Positions 5,589 to 7,327 of a stretch of 7,327 nucleotides of DNA are shown one piece after another (position 1 is the stretch's first letter; the number at the start of each line of letters is the position of its first letter). The position numbers and the translations under genes are program-made. Under the pieces are notes generated by a model. That model was not told the DNA's origin, ran no database searches, and saw nothing but the letters and a program-made list of their open reading frames with translations. Location: assembly GCA_017547975.1 (NCBI GenBank), contig JAFYNU010000396.1, forward strand, positions 1-7,327, given 5' to 3'. The stretch comes from Clostridia bacterium. Its GTDB lineage: Bacteria; Bacillota; Clostridia; Oscillospirales; QAMX01.

Positions 5589-7327
5589 ATGTTTGATTAC
5601 AAGCTGCTTTTACATACCGCCGACGGACGAATTTCCGAAAGCCACTCCTCTGCCCGTGCGGAGCAACACGGTCAGGTGACGGCACTTTTCACCGATGCCC
5701 TGGCTCCCAACTCCCAGGAGGAGGGAGAAAACGGTTCCATCCACCCCGACAAGGGGGTGGACCTGCTCCTCTCCCCCACCATGCCCATCCGCCGCTTCAT
5801 GGCGGTTTGCCGGAAAACCGAGTACTGGTGTGCCCCGGCCTTCGGCACCGCCCTTTCGGAGGTTCCCGACGAAACCCAGGCCTTGATCCTGGAGCATACC
5901 GACGGTCGTTTCACCGCCGTCCTGCCGGTGGTAAACGATACCTGGAAGTGTGTCCTGCGGGGCACCGGGGATGGCAAGATCGCCGCCCGGAGCTTTGCCT
6001 GGTGTTCGGGGCTTTATGCCTGCCGCGGCCTCACTCTGGTCTATGCCACAGGCGATCGGGTGGCGCCCCTGATGAAAACCCTCACCCAGACCGCCCTCTC
6101 CCTTCTCGGCAGCGGCATCCGCCACCGGGAGGAACGGAGCTATCCCGATCTTTTCGAATATCTGGGCTGGTGCAGCTGGGACAGCATGCAGATCCGGGTG
6201 AACGAAGAGGGCATTTTCCAAAAATGCGACGAATTCAAGGAAAAGAATATCCCGGTTAAGTGGGCCATTTTTGACGACATGTGGGCCGAAATCCGTGACT
6301 TCTACGGAAAAAGCTACAAGGATTTCGGTGAAATGGTGAACCTGATGCACCGAAGCGCCATGTGGAATTTTGAAGCCGACCCCATCCGTTTCCCCCAGGG
6401 TCTTGCCCACACCATTGCCGGGGTAAAGGAACGGGGCTTGAAGGTTGGTATGTGGCATCCCACCACCGGTTACTGGCGTGGCATCGACCCCGACGGCCCG
6501 GCCTACCAGGTTCTGAAGGATCACCTTCTCACCCTGCCCACCGGCTACCGGGTGCCCAATTACGAATCGGGACACGCCTACCTTTACTACAAGACCTTCC
6601 ACGACTTCTTCCGCAAAGCCGGCGCCGACTTTGTGAAGATCGATAACCAGTCCATGACCCGCCGCTACTACAAGGGGCTTGCCCCGGTGGGAAAGGTGGC
6701 CCGGTCTTTCCACGACGGCATGGAGGCTTCGGTGGGAGAACATTTTGGCGGCGTGATGATCAACTGCATGGGCATGGGAAGTGAGGACATGTGGACCCGC
6801 ACCAACAGCGCCGTATCCCGCACCAGCGACGACTTCCTGCCGGACAACAAGGCATGGTTCACCAAGCACGTACTCCAATGCGCCTTCAACTCGGTTCTGC
6901 AGGGCGAATTTTACTACTGCGACTGGGATATGTGGTGGTCCGGGGACGGCCAGGCCAAGAAAAACAGCCTGATGCGTGCCATCAGCGGCGGCCCCATTTA
7001 CGTCAGTGACCGGTTGGAGGAAAGCGTGGCGGAAATTTTCCACCCCCTCACCCTTTCGGACGGAAAAATCCTCCGTTGCGACCGCCCCTGCGTGCCCACA
7101 AGCGACACCCTCACCCTGGACCCCACCACCTCCGGGAAAGCCCTGAAGCTCCAGAATATGGCGGGGGCACACGGAGTCATGGCCCTTTTGAACCTGGACG
7201 AGGGAGAAAAGCCGGTCACCGCCACCATTTCGGCGGGTGATATCGACGGCCTGCCCGCAGGCGATTACGCCGTATATGAGCATTTTTCCAAGGAGCTTGT
7301 GATTCTCCGGCAGGGTGAATCGCTTGA
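5589..7327 (+). CDS. GH36 Sip1/raffinose synthase-type alpha-galactosidase-like protein, 3' end outside window
   Basis: The frame stays open from the ATG to the right edge, giving 579 residues so far; the stop codon is not in the window. Residues 1-190 resemble the N-terminal beta-sandwich region. The TIM-barrel then shows LGWCSWD (192-198), KWAIFDDMW (224-232), GLKVGMWHP (283-291), FVKIDNQ (348-354) with probable nucleophile Asp352, INCMGMGSEDMW (391-402), RTSDDF (411-416) with probable acid/base Asp414, and GGPIYVSD (467-474). This set is diagnostic of the Sip1/raffinose synthase branch of GH36, whose members hydrolyse or transfer alpha-galactosyl groups. There is no signal peptide, so it should act in the cytosol on an imported glycoside. 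It is divergent from the activase operon and shares its promoter region. Activity on alpha-galactosides is the family expectation; the natural substrate is not shown. Confidence 0.93.
   Translation, partial: MFDYKLLLHTADGRISESHSSARAEQHGQVTALFTDALAPNSQEEGENGSIHPDKGVDLLLSPTMPIRRFMAVCRKTEYWCAPAFGTALSEVPDETQALILEHTDGRFTAVLPVVNDTWKCVLRGTGDGKIAARSFAWCSGLYACRGLTLVYATGDRVAPLMKTLTQTALSLLGSGIRHREERSYPDLFEYLGWCSWDSMQIRVNEEGIFQKCDEFKEKNIPVKWAIFDDMWAEIRDFYGKSYKDFGEMVNLMHRSAMWNFEADPIRFPQGLAHTIAGVKERGLKVGMWHPTTGYWRGIDPDGPAYQVLKDHLLTLPTGYRVPNYESGHAYLYYKTFHDFFRKAGADFVKIDNQSMTRRYYKGLAPVGKVARSFHDGMEASVGEHFGGVMINCMGMGSEDMWTRTNSAVSRTSDDFLPDNKAWFTKHVLQCAFNSVLQGEFYYCDWDMWWSGDGQAKKNSLMRAISGGPIYVSDRLEESVAEIFHPLTLSDGKILRCDRPCVPTSDTLTLDPTTSGKALKLQNMAGAHGVMALLNLDEGEKPVTATISAGDIDGLPAGDYAVYEHFSKELVILRQGESL

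Noticed and set aside
5610..7283. A 557-codon open frame on the minus strand opposite the GH36-type gene
   Set aside because: It is in codon register with the plus-strand gene, which carries a full set of GH36 motifs, a strong ribosome site and a promoter. The antisense translation is low-complexity Gly/Val/His-rich sequence typical of an antisense shadow.

Overview
The window looks like chromosome of a strictly anaerobic, GC-rich Firmicute, most likely a gut-type Clostridia of the Oscillospiraceae/Ruminococcaceae kind. The evidence is an oxygen-sensitive glycyl radical enzyme with its activase, strong AAGGAG ribosome sites, near-consensus housekeeping promoters, and a short hairpin repeat at the left edge that resembles intergenic repeats I remember from that group. 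This placement is an inference; there is no rRNA or other marker here.

Layout. Four genes lie on the minus strand and read right to left: a glycyl radical enzyme activase (5421-4516), a glycyl radical enzyme of the pyruvate formate-lyase superfamily (4474-2297), the adenine DNA glycosylase MutY (2225-1170), and a cytosolic sialidase-like Asp-box protein (1173-70). MutY and the sialidase-like gene overlap by 4 bp. A perfect 12-bp GC-rich hairpin separates the radical enzyme from mutY. On the plus strand a divergent gene begins at 5589 and runs off the right edge; it encodes a GH36 protein of the Sip1/raffinose synthase type. The 167-bp divergent gap holds two back-to-back promoters and two small inverted repeats. 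No stretch over 300 bp lacks a gene.

How the genes may work together. The activase and the radical enzyme are a clear enzyme/maturase pair. A GH36 alpha-galactosidase-like enzyme and a sialidase-like beta-propeller flank them, and none of the four has a signal peptide. This suggests intracellular processing of an imported glycoside or sugar derivative, with the radical enzyme acting on a product. That link rests on gene position only. MutY is a DNA-repair gene and is probably a passenger.

Most notable point. The radical enzyme has the glycyl radical loop and a Gly-Cys in the expected Cys loop, but it reads Cys-Asn-Trp. The eliminase families have Cys-X-Glu and pyruvate formate-lyase has Cys-Cys. 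Its substrate is therefore probably not one of the well-characterised eliminase substrates, and I cannot name it.
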